From assembly GCA_031254455.1 (NCBI GenBank), contig JAIRUI010000046.1, forward strand, positions 1 to 49,198: a DNA stretch of 49,198 nucleotides, read 5' to 3'. Below the pieces are notes generated by a model. It had not been told where the DNA came from and made no database searches. It saw only the letters and a list, made by a program, of their open reading frames with translations. Position numbers and translations under genes: made by a program. Shown here in pieces: positions 35,414 to 45,029 of the stretch; the stretch's first letter is position 1; every line of letters begins with the position of its first letter. Source of the stretch: Chitinispirillales bacterium (GTDB lineage: Bacteria > Fibrobacterota > Chitinivibrionia > Chitinivibrionales > Chitinivibrionaceae).

Positions 35414-36270
35414 CAGAGAAGAACGAAAACATTTTAGTGTCGGTGGTTATGGCGTTTCATAACGGAGATAATACCGATGTTGCGAAAATAACAATAGGCA
35501 GTATTTTATCGCAGACACACAAAAATTTTGAACTCATTGTGTCGGTTGGAGGCGAAATTAGCGCGGAAAAAAATGAAATGCTGCGCAAATACGTCGAAAA
35601 AGACGCGCGGGTCAAGATTTTATTAAGTAAAATCAATACCGGCCCATCGTTTTCCAGAAACAGAGGCATAGAAATCGCGTCCGGGAAATATGTTTCTATT
35701 GCCGACAGCGACGATATATTTTTTGAAGACAAAATCGAAAAACAACTAAATAAAATCATCGAAAAAAATTTGGATTTTTTGGGCTGCGGATATTTGGAAT
35801 TTCGTAATAATTATAAGACGGAAAAAACGACGCAGAGAATTTTGCCGAAAAATTACGAAAACATAAAAAAAACACTTCCGTTTGCAAATCCCATGGCGAA
35901 TTCGGCGTTATTTATTAAAACCCACATCATAAAGGAATTTTTATACGATGAAAAATTTAGACCGGGTGACGGTGAAGATTACGATTTGACGATTCGTCTT
36001 TTGAAAGCGGGAAAATTAGCCGAAAACATCGCACAACCGCTATTTTTTTATAGATTAGGCGGCAATTTTGAAAAAAAGCACGCTAATATAAGATGCTCAA
36101 TAAGAGATTTGCAGCACAAACTCAAAGCTGCGCCCATTCTGCCGTTTTGGTGGTTTCCCGCGATACTTTTGTCTGCGATTTTGGCATTTATCTTTCGTCT
36201 TCTTCCACCTGAAATATTTCGTATGACGAGAAATTTCAGACATGTGTTTTTTGGCGGAAAGAATAGTTAA
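35410..36270 (+). CDS. family 2 glycosyltransferase with C-terminal membrane segment
   Basis: The 286-residue protein has the GT-A start LVSVVMAFHNGDN, the mid-domain SRNRGIEIASGKYVSIADSDD with the metal-binding DSD, and a late GDGEDYDLTIRLLKAGK acceptor segment. A C-terminal hydrophobic segment (WWFPAILLSAILAFIFRLL) would anchor it at the inner membrane. It would transfer a sugar to a cell-surface glycan or lipid; donor and acceptor are not deducible. I prefer the TTG at 35410, which has AAAGGGA six bases upstream and overlaps the previous stop like trhP; the ATG at 35404 is too close to that site. It converges on the peptidase gene with an 11-nt gap. Confidence 0.88.
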   Translation: MTEKNENILVSVVMAFHNGDNTDVAKITIGSILSQTHKNFELIVSVGGEISAEKNEMLRKYVEKDARVKILLSKINTGPSFSRNRGIEIASGKYVSIADSDDIFFEDKIEKQLNKIIEKNLDFLGCGYLEFRNNYKTEKTTQRILPKNYENIKKTLPFANPMANSALFIKTHIIKEFLYDEKFRPGDGEDYDLTIRLLKAGKLAENIAQPLFFYRLGGNFEKKHANIRCSIRDLQHKLKAAPILPFWWFPAILLSAILAFIFRLLPPEIFRMTRNFRHVFFGGKNS

Positions 36271-36281
36271 ATCTTAAATAA

Positions 36282-39200
36282 TCATTTCACTCGTCCGCGT
36301 AAAATCGACGGCACATAACGATTCCCGTCCGGCTGTTCAATAATTGTCCAATTGTTAAATTCAAATCCTAACGAAAATGTAAAACGGCCGCCTCCTATAG
36401 GCGCGTCTCGGCTAATTCCGTAGTCATAACGAAATCCTATTGCAAGCGGGTAGGAATTGAAAGCGAATGTAGAAAGCCGTAATTCCGCGCCGACGTAAAG
36501 CAATACGTCGTCGATTGTCTTGTCTTCTATATCACGAATTGAATGTGCAGGCAATACTCCGCCAAAATTGACGGCTCCGTAAAGTTTGTCAAAATAGAAA
36601 ATCCACCATTTTTTCGCAATCCCTTTAGACGAAGTAAGCGGGAATCTATACGACGAATGCAGTTCTAAAAGTACCTTGTCGCTCGCTACGACAGAATCTT
36701 CGTTCATTTTTACAAATGAAGTATCGCCTTTTGAGCCGATAATCTGCTGTGTCTTACTGTGAGCTCGATACGAGTACGAATACCCTGGAATTTTCTGTAC
36801 AGGATAAAAGAAATCCGGCAGATCTTCTGAAAAAGCAAACGGATTTTTCTCGTAATTAGCCTTGATTTTATCGGCTGTTTTTGGAGTTTCTTTAATTACG
36901 GACGCATTTAATTGAATCGCGAAATCCACTTTATCGCTGATTAACCAACTAGGCTTTCCCAAAAAAAGTCCGAGTTTGTATGAATTGAAATTATACGGCT
37001 CATTGTTTTCCTTTATTTTCCCATTCTCAATTTTTATGACTTCTTCGTTATTTGCATAATTTCCGTGATTAAAATCGTATTGAAATTGCGCGGTAAAGCC
37101 TTTCGGCGACAAAACATTGCTGGACGAATAACGCGGGATATTTCCATAAGACAATAGCGCTCCAACTCTGTACAAATCTGCGGGGTCATACCACAAATAA
37201 AGCATATTTTTATCTCCGTCGTAATCATCGATACGAACTTGCAAGCGGTAATTCGTATAATTTGTAAAAGCGCCGACGGTTATGTGATTTGTCGGAAATT
37301 TTGTCATAATCGATTTTGATAACAATAATTGAATTTGTGACGGTTGAATCGTATAATCGGTAATCGTAAGCGTATCGTAGCCGTAATAATTATGAATAAA
37401 ATCGCTTTGAGTCGGAACGTTGCGTTTAAAATACGAAAGCGAAATATCAATAGGGAAAATGTAAGAATCATACATTACGCCGAAATCGTAGGGTACCAGT
37501 AAATTCCGAGATTTATCTATAAACGGGGCTGAAATCTGTTTAAAAATATTGTTTGTCAAATAAAAAAGTGTAAGCATATTTCCCTTTTCAAGCCAATAAA
37601 GCGGGTCCATAACACCGATAACCGCTCCGTATTTGAAATGTGTAACGCCTTTGTACGGATTATCGTTATCGGCAACTATCGCTTCAGAAAGAATCGTCGG
37701 AATTACAATCCATTTACGCGGAAAATGCGAGTAATTTTTTCTGCTTCCCGAAAGCAATTCGCCGCGATATTCGGGAATTTCCCGTTCGTTTATTATAATT
37801 CCCGTTTTTTCATCGGGAGGATTGATTTTTGTTTTAAAAATTTTGTAGCCGTCTTGTGAATATCCCGAATAAAGAATTTCACTTTCATCGGCTGAAATAT
37901 CGGGCGCAAACGCTCCCGAAATTACATTTGTAATTTGCTCGGCTTGACTTCCGTTCATTCGGTAAATGTTGAAAATCCCTGTTCTGTTACTCGAAAAATA
38001 AAGCGTTTTTCCGTCTTTTGAAAATCTTGGGTCACGGTCGTCGCAGGAATTATCGGAAATTACGACAAATTTCTTTGACGGAATATTATATATCCCGATT
38101 TTTCGGAAATCTTTATCCATAAAACTAACCGCAATATTGTCTCCGTCACTCGACCAATCAAGTGAATACATCGTTTTTATTTTAATATTTTCATCGTTTT
38201 TTAACGGATAAACTTCATTAAAATCGGTTCCGTCCGCATTCCCGATTACCAAAAAATGCCTGTCAAAATCATGATGAATTGCGGCAATTTGTTTACCGTC
38301 GGGTGAAAACACGGGATTTTGATAATTTTTTGTAAAAGATAACTGTTCATCGCTTTTAACGCTTGCGATTAATGATTTTTTTGTAGTGTCTGTCGGAAGA
38401 ACATTTTTGTGAATATCATAAACAAATTCGCCGCCTGCATTGTGCGGAAGTTTTGATTTCAGACTTGCCGCCGACATATAAACCGCATTGTTTTCGCCGT
38501 CTATAGAATAAAAATTATTGATTTGCGGTGCAAGCATTCTTATTTTATTCGTGTCGTTTGTAAAGTTAGTATCGCTTGTGTCTTTAACTTTGTTATCATA
38601 GACCCAAAGTTGCTTGTAAAAGCTTTCACTTTCTCCGTTGCTCAAAAAATAGATTTTTTCGCCGTCATTCGAATATTTCGCCCAATAATTGTCAAAACCT
38701 GTTTTTGTAATTTGTTCCGCATTCGTTAATTCACCTAATTCCGCTTTTTGCTCGGAATATTTCTTCTGCAAATGTAATTTCCATTCGTTGTAAAGCTGCT
38801 TCCCGGAAATTCCCAAAACCGCTTTTATGGAATTGTCGAAAACCAAACGCCCGAATCGCGACGATTCTCGAATTATCGCCGCAATTTTATCGTCGCCGTA
38901 CGTTTCGCCGATGTATTTCACTATCGAAAATCCGTGATTATATGTTTTTTCGTAATCGTCGGCTCTTCCTGAAAACACAGAAATTCTATCCCACGACAAA
39001 AGCGAATCGCTAAGTGTTAAAGTTCGTAAAATCATGTCGCGGTGGCTATCCCAACTATCGCCTTTATTTTTGGAACTCTCGTATTGCGCTATTCCCTCGA
39101 AAAACCACGGCGGAAGAATTTCCGACGGGAAAATATACATGATTTCCGCAGAATTTTTTTCATTGGGATGATTAAAATATCCTAATTGAAAATACGGCAT

Positions 39201-39602
39201 CCAATACGGCATTTTGTATGAATTTGAAATTGAAACGATGTGCGCGTATTCGTGAGCGACAACGTTTTCAAGCCAATTCGCCGTTCCCCGCATGTTCCAG
39301 TCCATATCGTTCACCCAAATCGCAATCGTATTTTGCATAGCGAGCGCCCATCCGCCGCTAAACGCAGAATTTGATACCAAAACGTTTGTTTTTTTCGGAA
39401 GCGTTATCGCATATTTGTCTTTGTAAATCGGATATAATTTTTCTAAAATTGTCGCGATTTCGTTTGCCGATTTTTCAAAATTTTTGTCGTAAGTTATTAC
39501 AAAATGCTCTGTTTCAAACGAATTATGTTTGTGAAAGGCTTTGCTTTCGCTTTGCGCAAAAACAAATGAGAAAAAAATTATAATCGGTAAAAAATATTTC
39601 AT
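36282..39602 (-). CDS. exported metallopeptidase-like/beta-propeller/barrel fusion protein
   Basis: The 1106-residue protein has a signal peptide (MKYFLPIIIFFSFVFA). Residues 30-290 form a gluzincin-type peptidase: HEYAH at 117-121 with catalytic Glu118, and a third-ligand Glu at about 169 in WFFEGIAQYES. Residues about 300-640 carry TolB/WD40-like propeller blades (PVFSPDGKQIAAI, SLDWSSDGDNIAVSF, PRFSKDGKTLYFSSNR, PDISADESEILYSG). The last 400 or so residues have amphipathic Tyr/Phe/Gly-rich strands typical of an outer-membrane barrel. The chain therefore seems to join a surface or periplasmic protease-like head, a propeller and a barrel. Substrate and function are unknown. The start is at 39602 behind GAAAGAG. 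Confidence 0.8.
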   Translation of the reverse strand: MKYFLPIIIFFSFVFAQSESKAFHKHNSFETEHFVITYDKNFEKSANEIATILEKLYPIYKDKYAITLPKKTNVLVSNSAFSGGWALAMQNTIAIWVNDMDWNMRGTANWLENVVAHEYAHIVSISNSYKMPYWMPYFQLGYFNHPNEKNSAEIMYIFPSEILPPWFFEGIAQYESSKNKGDSWDSHRDMILRTLTLSDSLLSWDRISVFSGRADDYEKTYNHGFSIVKYIGETYGDDKIAAIIRESSRFGRLVFDNSIKAVLGISGKQLYNEWKLHLQKKYSEQKAELGELTNAEQITKTGFDNYWAKYSNDGEKIYFLSNGESESFYKQLWVYDNKVKDTSDTNFTNDTNKIRMLAPQINNFYSIDGENNAVYMSAASLKSKLPHNAGGEFVYDIHKNVLPTDTTKKSLIASVKSDEQLSFTKNYQNPVFSPDGKQIAAIHHDFDRHFLVIGNADGTDFNEVYPLKNDENIKIKTMYSLDWSSDGDNIAVSFMDKDFRKIGIYNIPSKKFVVISDNSCDDRDPRFSKDGKTLYFSSNRTGIFNIYRMNGSQAEQITNVISGAFAPDISADESEILYSGYSQDGYKIFKTKINPPDEKTGIIINEREIPEYRGELLSGSRKNYSHFPRKWIVIPTILSEAIVADNDNPYKGVTHFKYGAVIGVMDPLYWLEKGNMLTLFYLTNNIFKQISAPFIDKSRNLLVPYDFGVMYDSYIFPIDISLSYFKRNVPTQSDFIHNYYGYDTLTITDYTIQPSQIQLLLSKSIMTKFPTNHITVGAFTNYTNYRLQVRIDDYDGDKNMLYLWYDPADLYRVGALLSYGNIPRYSSSNVLSPKGFTAQFQYDFNHGNYANNEEVIKIENGKIKENNEPYNFNSYKLGLFLGKPSWLISDKVDFAIQLNASVIKETPKTADKIKANYEKNPFAFSEDLPDFFYPVQKIPGYSYSYRAHSKTQQIIGSKGDTSFVKMNEDSVVASDKVLLELHSSYRFPLTSSKGIAKKWWIFYFDKLYGAVNFGGVLPAHSIRDIEDKTIDDVLLYVGAELRLSTFAFNSYPLAIGFRYDYGISRDAPIGGGRFTFSLGFEFNNWTIIEQPDGNRYVPSILRGRVK

Positions 39603-39724
39603 AAAATCTCTTTCGAATCGGCGAATTCCGTCTGAAAATAAAATACTTCCAACATATAAGTGTTTGAATTTTCGGGGAATTTGCGAAAATTACAAAATTA
39701 GCGCTTAAATTAAAGGGACGATAA

Positions 39725-40909
39725 TTATCTGAATTTTTCCAAAATTTCAATAAAATCTTTTTCGTGCCTTTTCACAATTTCTATTAAATACGGGTCAAAA
39801 TGCGAACCGGAATCTTTATACAGAATATCAAACCCTTCGCGTACCGAAAACGCTTTTTTGTAAGGCCGCTCTGTCACCAGCGCATCAAAAACGTCGGCGA
39901 TACTGGCTACTCTCGCACAAAGCGGAATATCAAAACCGGATAGTCCGCGAGGATAACCGCTTCCGTCCCATTTTTCGTGGTGCCCGTAAGCGATATTATA
40001 TGCCGTCGCCAATAGTTCGTCTTGCTGATCCATAATACGCACCGCTTCTTCCAACATCTTTGCGCCGTGTATGGTGTGCGTTTTCATAATTTCAAATTCT
40101 TCTTTGCTCAAACTTCCAGGTTTAAGTAAAACCGCATCCGTAACGGCAATTTTACCTATATCGTGAAGTTTGACCGTATCAATTATACGAGTTCCTTCGT
40201 CTTCGGTTATCAAATAATGTTTTTTCGGTTTTTTAATCAAATCCGAAATTATAATCTCTGAATAAAAAGTAGTTCTATAAAGATGGTTTCCGGTTTCATG
40301 GTCGCGTAATTCTCCCGCGCGGGCGAGCAAATTCAACGCTACTTTGTCGCGCTTTTCAGAAAGATGAATGCTCTTACACGCAATATTCAACAAAATAAAT
40401 ATCATAAACGTTATTATCTCATAAAAAACCCACGCAAGCGTTAAAGAAGAACTGTAAATTATTCCGTCTTTGTAATGTAAATGTAAAATATTGCAAAAAT
40501 AAAGAACAGCCAAAATAGCGCTGCTCACAAGAAAGTACAATAAATAATTCTCCGAATCCAAATAAAATGCAAGCGCTATACTTATGAGTGTCAAAATGTT
40601 AAAATAAAGCCCGAATTCTCCATCGATTACGCTTCCAAGCGTTTCGGAAACGAAAAGAACCATTGATACCATAAACGGCTGCCATTTAGCAAATAAGCCG
40701 AAAAACTGTACGGTCAAAATAAAAAATGCGCTTATGGAACAAAGCAAAACGCTTGTAAATACTTTTTCGCCGAAATTTTCCGTTACACGGACTTCATAAC
40801 AGCGATAAACGCCGTAAAGTATAATTGCCGCGACAATCAAAATGTTGATATAGCCGTACCTGCTCTTTTTTACGTTTTTCACAAATAAATTGTAAATATT
40901 ATAAGTCAT
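39725..40909 (-). CDS. membrane-bound HD-GYP phosphodiesterase
   Basis: The 394-residue protein has about six membrane helices in residues 18-175, a short coil, and an HD-GYP domain: HD at 249-250 (KLHDIGK), HHEKWDGSGYP at 310-320 and ADVFDALVTERPYKKAF. It should hydrolyse cyclic di-GMP in response to something sensed by the membrane part, which resembles no specific sensor I know. The ATG at 40909 has AAAGGAG upstream. It has no receiver domain and is not next to a kinase. The HD-GYP part is close to that of the regulator at 17794-18834. Confidence 0.9.
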   Translation of the reverse strand: MTYNIYNLFVKNVKKSRYGYINILIVAAIILYGVYRCYEVRVTENFGEKVFTSVLLCSISAFFILTVQFFGLFAKWQPFMVSMVLFVSETLGSVIDGEFGLYFNILTLISIALAFYLDSENYLLYFLVSSAILAVLYFCNILHLHYKDGIIYSSSLTLAWVFYEIITFMIFILLNIACKSIHLSEKRDKVALNLLARAGELRDHETGNHLYRTTFYSEIIISDLIKKPKKHYLITEDEGTRIIDTVKLHDIGKIAVTDAVLLKPGSLSKEEFEIMKTHTIHGAKMLEEAVRIMDQQDELLATAYNIAYGHHEKWDGSGYPRGLSGFDIPLCARVASIADVFDALVTERPYKKAFSVREGFDILYKDSGSHFDPYLIEIVKRHEKDFIEILEKFR

Positions 40910-41269
40910 TGAAATAAACTCCTTTGATTTAGTTTGAAATTTTTACTGTCTTGTTTAAAGTCAAATCGCCTTTCTTTTATTAAATATTGTTTTTCACATT
41001 CGTTATATTTAATTGGATATCGGTAGCGTTGTATTGAATTTGAAACATAGCCGTATAAATTGTTTTTTGCATTAAAACCATCATGATTGGTTTCGTCTCG
41101 ACTAAAATCATTAGTCGTTAGATGAACAAGCATATAAATTCCGAATTTTTTACTATACCAAGTATTAAGTCGTAAAAATAATATATTTTTGTAACGAAAA
41201 ATAAAAAATCAAAGCGGCGGCGTTTGAAATTTAATATATTTACAGACAAATTAATGAAAGGATTTATTT
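40910..41269. other. intergenic region, one weak small ORF
   Basis: These 360 nt between divergent genes hold no firm feature. A minus-strand ORF of 75 codons (40906-41133) would overlap the HD-GYP start by 4 nt, but it has no ribosome-binding site and its composition (many Asn, Tyr, Arg) is not convincing. The AT-rich part near 41160-41260 is the likely promoter region for the genes on both sides. Nothing else was seen. Confidence 0.4.
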
Positions 41270-41584
41270 ATGAAATTCAATAAATCGGCTGTTTTGTGCT
41301 TTGCGTTTTTGATTATTTGCTCAATAAGCGCTAAAAAAAATGAAAAAAAAGAAAGTTCTTCGGAAATGACGACATCAATAAAAACTACGTCTGCGCCGCT
41401 TAATCCCGATTCGACCGACGAATGTATTCTTATGAAAGAAATTTGCGATGCGGCGGTTGATTTTCAGAGGGAATATAACGCTATGCCCGACGGTGACGAG
41501 AAGAAAGAAATGGTTCAAGTTCTTAACGGATATATTCTTCATTGTGAAAAGGCGCGTAAAGATTGTTCAAAAAGCTTAAAATAG
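41270..41584 (+). CDS. small exported protein
   Basis: The 104-residue protein has a signal peptide (MKFNKSAVLCFAFLIICSISA), then a Lys/Glu/Ser/Thr-rich linker and a helical end with four Cys residues (ECILMKEICDAA, LHCEKARKDCS) that could form disulfides in the periplasm. I do not recognise the family. An ATGAAAGG ribosome-binding stretch precedes the ATG. It overlaps the PEGA protein gene by 22 nt, so the two are translationally coupled. Confidence 0.6.
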   Translation: MKFNKSAVLCFAFLIICSISAKKNEKKESSSEMTTSIKTTSAPLNPDSTDECILMKEICDAAVDFQREYNAMPDGDEKKEMVQVLNGYILHCEKARKDCSKSLK

Positions 41585-43029
41585 CCGTTTTTTTTGCAGT
41601 TATAAACGGTTATGCTGGTTTTGTTGAAATTAACAGTTCGCCGTCCGGGGCAAAAATAATAATCAATGACAAAGAAACGGGACTGACAACTCCGAAAGTA
41701 GTTGAAATTAAAAGCAGTTCGGCTCAAATAAATGTATCTCTTGAAAATTATAATTTTCGCGAAAGAACAATTTTCGTTCCGGCGCACGATACGGTACGTC
41801 TTTCTTTTACACAAATGCAAATTTCGGATACCATATCTATTTTTGGCGACCGTTCGCACGGGATATTGAACTTACCGTCTCCGCCGGACGGCATTCCTTA
41901 TTTGATTGACGGATATATTGAAAACGACAGCAGAAAAATACTTTTGAACGCAGGCGAACACAACGTTTATTGGAACGGCGGAATAGAATACGAACCGATT
42001 GACACTTTCGTAGAGGTTGAAGTCGGTAAAATTGCCAACGTAGATTTTGCTTTTAATTATAGAACCGCTACATTGTTTGTAGAAACCGAACCGGAAGAAG
42101 CAAAGATTTTTCTTGACGGTAAATTAGCCGGAGTCGGTATTTTGTTTTGTAATACAAAAGCCGGTAAGCATAATATTTCTATTTCGTATAGAGGGTATCG
42201 TACAAATGAGCAGGAGATAACGATACTGCCGGATCGTATGCAGAAATTGAACATAAAATTAGAGCGGCTTTTCGATAACGACGATGTTAATAAATGCCTT
42301 GACATATATGGAACATATGAAGATTGTCCAAAAAATAAAAAGATTGACGAACTCAAAAAACTCGGTAAATTTTTAGGCGACTACTTGAATCGTCAGCCGT
42401 TTTCAATAGAAGCGTCCGCTATTTCCGTTCAATATAGAACCGCAACCGACAAAAAATTCCGTGACATAGTTTCGCTTTTTAACGACGGGACGTTAATAGG
42501 GACGAATTACAGAGGATTTTCATTTTTCAACAAGTTATGGATTGCCAAATCTTTTGTAATAGTATCGGCTGAGTACGGGCAAGGATTCGGTGGAGTCAAG
42601 TACAAAAAACCGTACCAAATAGATATAGGGGAAAGTTCGCCGGAGTATAAAAATTGTTATCTTATTTACGATGAATTTTTGGATGTTAATCCGGAATTGT
42701 TTTTTAATTCGTATTCTGGGCAAATAGGATTTAGAGCAGGAGACAGGGGCTTGTCGATTGCGATTTTGGTAGGTTATTTGCGTGAGAAAATTACGTTGAA
42801 CGGAATTTCAAAAAAGATTGCCGACGATCGTTATGAATACTTGTCGATTGAAAAACGAAACGACACTTGGATCACAAGTTTAAGGGCGGTAATCGCTCCT
42901 AAAGCGGTGGTTTTCTGTCCTTCTATATATGCGGAATTATCGCTTACTCCGGTAAGCGGTTACGATGTCAGCGGCTGGGTATCTTTGAGAACGGGAGTTA
43001 TTATCCCTTGGTGGTATTCAAAACAATAA
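41563..43029 (+). CDS. exported PEGA-domain protein
   Basis: The 488-residue protein starts at the TTG at 41563 with AAAAGG upstream, inside the previous gene. A short signal peptide (MFKKLKIAVFFAVINGYA) is followed by two PEGA-type beta domains: EINSSPSGAKIIINDKETGL at about 22-41 and VETEPEEAKIFLDGKLAGVG at about 170-189, both with the P-x-G/E-A-x-[IV]-x-[IVL]-[ND]-[GD] pattern. From about 280 on the chain has strands with aromatic and Gly residues like an outer-membrane or surface domain. PEGA domains are usually found in envelope and S-layer associated proteins. The function is unknown. Confidence 0.75.
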   Translation: MFKKLKIAVFFAVINGYAGFVEINSSPSGAKIIINDKETGLTTPKVVEIKSSSAQINVSLENYNFRERTIFVPAHDTVRLSFTQMQISDTISIFGDRSHGILNLPSPPDGIPYLIDGYIENDSRKILLNAGEHNVYWNGGIEYEPIDTFVEVEVGKIANVDFAFNYRTATLFVETEPEEAKIFLDGKLAGVGILFCNTKAGKHNISISYRGYRTNEQEITILPDRMQKLNIKLERLFDNDDVNKCLDIYGTYEDCPKNKKIDELKKLGKFLGDYLNRQPFSIEASAISVQYRTATDKKFRDIVSLFNDGTLIGTNYRGFSFFNKLWIAKSFVIVSAEYGQGFGGVKYKKPYQIDIGESSPEYKNCYLIYDEFLDVNPELFFNSYSGQIGFRAGDRGLSIAILVGYLREKITLNGISKKIADDRYEYLSIEKRNDTWITSLRAVIAPKAVVFCPSIYAELSLTPVSGYDVSGWVSLRTGVIIPWWYSKQ

Positions 43030-43146
43030 AAAAGTAGTATTTTTCTCGACGTTTACAAAAGTGTCCGAAATTTAATTTTTCTATTGCGTTTTAAGAAATA
43101 ATTATATTAATTTGCTAAAATGGAAATTTTATTTAAGGAGAGTTTT

Positions 43147-43959
43147 ATGAAAAAATTTTTGTTTACGGTTTTGTTTTTTTCCGCTGCGATATATGCGCAT
43201 TTTGAGGTTCTTTATACAGTAAAAACCGAGATTGAAAGCGGAAACGAGGTGAAAATTTCATCGTTTTTTACTCATCCGTATGACGGAGAACCGATTTTAA
43301 AGCGCGGAATGGACGAAAACGGGAACGTTTTGGGCGTCAAGGAAATTTTTGTCGTCCATAAAGGTAAAAAAACCGATTTATCGTCATCGGTAAAGGCGGT
43401 TCAGTGGGCGACAAAATCAAGCAAAGCGTCGGGTAGCGAAATCGTTTTGTCGGGGAATGATTTCAAATCGGCAGGCGACTACGGCGTAGTTATCGTTCCG
43501 CATCCGTATTGGGAAGAACAGGAAGGTTTATATATTCAGCAGATAACGAAATTGTTTGTCAACAAAGGCGGGTTTGATACCGATTGGCAAAACAGAATCG
43601 CCGACGGATATACCGAAATCATTCCGCTCAGTAATCCTTACAACGTCACTGTCGGACAAATTTTTCGTGCAAAAGTCGTAGATAACGAAGGAAATCTCGT
43701 GCCGAATTCGGTGGTAGAAATTGAATTGCTGAATTATCCGGTAAATCAGGCTAAGTATTTTTACGGCGGCAAGACTATTACCGTTAACGACAAAAAAGGA
43801 ACGAACACGGTAGTTACCGACGATAACGGCGTTTTTGCGTTTGTTCCGCAAGCGGCGGGTTTTTGGGGATTTGCGGCGCTTTCCGCCGGAAGCGACAAAG
43901 AGTTTAACGGTAAAGAATTGGAACAAGATCCGATAATTTGGATTCAGGTGGAAGACTGA
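43147..43959 (+). CDS. periplasmic DUF4198-type protein
   Basis: The 270-residue product starts at the ATG at 43147 (AAGGAG upstream). The signal peptide is cleaved after AIYA, giving a mature protein that begins HFEVLYT, as is usual for DUF4198 proteins. The rest shows beta-sandwich features: FVVHKGKKTDLS, YGVVIVPHPYWEEQEGLYIQQ, then a second domain with VVDNEGNLVPNSVVEIEL, TDDNGVFAFVPQAAGFWGFAAL. DUF4198 proteins are periplasmic and often encoded beside nickel or cobalt transport genes; here no transporter is adjacent. The N-terminal His could take part in metal binding. Confidence 0.78.
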   Translation: MKKFLFTVLFFSAAIYAHFEVLYTVKTEIESGNEVKISSFFTHPYDGEPILKRGMDENGNVLGVKEIFVVHKGKKTDLSSSVKAVQWATKSSKASGSEIVLSGNDFKSAGDYGVVIVPHPYWEEQEGLYIQQITKLFVNKGGFDTDWQNRIADGYTEIIPLSNPYNVTVGQIFRAKVVDNEGNLVPNSVVEIELLNYPVNQAKYFYGGKTITVNDKKGTNTVVTDDNGVFAFVPQAAGFWGFAALSAGSDKEFNGKELEQDPIIWIQVED

Positions 43960-43966
43960 TATAAAT

Positions 43967-44015
43967 ATTTGGGAATTATATACATGTGCATATTGCACAA
44001 CTATAATTCCCAAAT
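43967..44015. terminator. shared hairpin terminator between convergent genes
   Basis: A perfect 14-bp stem (ATTTGGGAATTATA at 43967-43980 with its complement at 44002-44015) encloses an inner TGTGCA/TGCACA pair. It fills the 68-nt gap between the DUF4198 gene and apbE, and could end both transcripts. Confidence 0.75.
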
Positions 44016-44027
44016 AATTTGCGGACG

Positions 44028-45029
44028 TTATTTCTTAGACCTTTTTTCTGTAAAAAAATCGGTTTCAAACAAATTCTCTAACGAGTCGATAAGCAATATC
44101 TCATATCCTTCAAATTCTTTGATCTTTATCAAAATACTGTCGGCAGGCATAGCGAAAAGTCCTGTAGTCAAAATATCCGAGACTAAGGAACTTTCTCCCG
44201 TAACAGACAAAGAAATATTTTTAGAAGCCGGATATCCGGTTTTCGTATCAAAGATATGATGAACTTTTGCTCCGGATCTCGCAATTCTAAACCGTTCATA
44301 ATCACCGCTTGTGTTTATAGCTTTTGAATTGAGCGCTATAGTTTTTAAAACTTCTCCGCCCCGAGGGTTTTTTATTCCCACGATTATCTGAGCGCCGCCG
44401 ACTTTACTTCCGGAAACAAAAATGTCGCCGCCGATATTGACAATAAAATTACGAAATTCATAATTCAGTAAAGTATCTTTAATCTTATCAATAGCAAAAC
44501 CTTTAGCGACGGCGCCTAAGTCGATTTTTATTTCAGGATTTTCAAAAACTACTCGTTTAGGATTTTCAAGCAACGATATTTTTGTGTAATCGACATTACG
44601 TAAAACTTGTGACAATGTGTCTGAAATACTGCTGTCTTTTGGGTCGGGAAGAAAAGAATTTTGCGAATTTATATCCCAAAAATCTTTCAACGGTTTGATT
44701 GAAATATCAAAATATCCGTCTAATTTCTCAGAATAAAAATTCGCGGTTTTTATCATATAAAACAAATCGTCTGAAATTTCAAGAGTATCCGTTTGACGAT
44801 TATTACATTTTGAGATTTCCGAATCTTCGTTTGACGGAGAAAATTTATATTCCCAGTCGTCCATAAAATTTTCTATTTTTTTAAACATTTCTTCGTTTTT
44901 GATTTGTGCGTTTTTATTTGAGAAAAATGTAATTTCAACAAGCGTATCCATTTTCAGAAACATTTTTTTTTGTACATTTTTGGAGCAGGAAAGCGCCAAA
45001 ACAGATAGAAATAAAATTGCAATTCTCAT
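44028..45029 (-). CDS. apbE: FAD:protein FMN transferase (ApbE family lipoprotein)
   Basis: ApbE attaches FMN to Thr residues of Rnf/Nqr-type and similar flavoproteins on the outer face of the inner membrane. The 333-residue protein has a lipobox (LALSC, Cys at 15), MDTLVEITFF, the central VDYTKISL, EIKIDLGAVAKGFAID, FIVNIGGDIFVSG and HHIFDTKTGYPASKN, the FAD/metal site. The start at 45029 overlaps the previous gene by 4 nt (ATGA) and follows AGGCGG; the longer reading from 45077 would have no lipobox at its start. No Rnf or Nqr gene is in the window. Confidence 0.93.
   Translation of the reverse strand: MRIAILFLSVLALSCSKNVQKKMFLKMDTLVEITFFSNKNAQIKNEEMFKKIENFMDDWEYKFSPSNEDSEISKCNNRQTDTLEISDDLFYMIKTANFYSEKLDGYFDISIKPLKDFWDINSQNSFLPDPKDSSISDTLSQVLRNVDYTKISLLENPKRVVFENPEIKIDLGAVAKGFAIDKIKDTLLNYEFRNFIVNIGGDIFVSGSKVGGAQIIVGIKNPRGGEVLKTIALNSKAINTSGDYERFRIARSGAKVHHIFDTKTGYPASKNISLSVTGESSLVSDILTTGLFAMPADSILIKIKEFEGYEILLIDSLENLFETDFFTEKRSKK

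Noticed and set aside
40906..41133. 75-codon minus-strand ORF overlapping the HD-GYP start by 4 nt
   Set aside because: No ribosome-binding site, biased composition, and the HD-GYP gene has a strong site of its own; kept only as a note in the intergenic entry.
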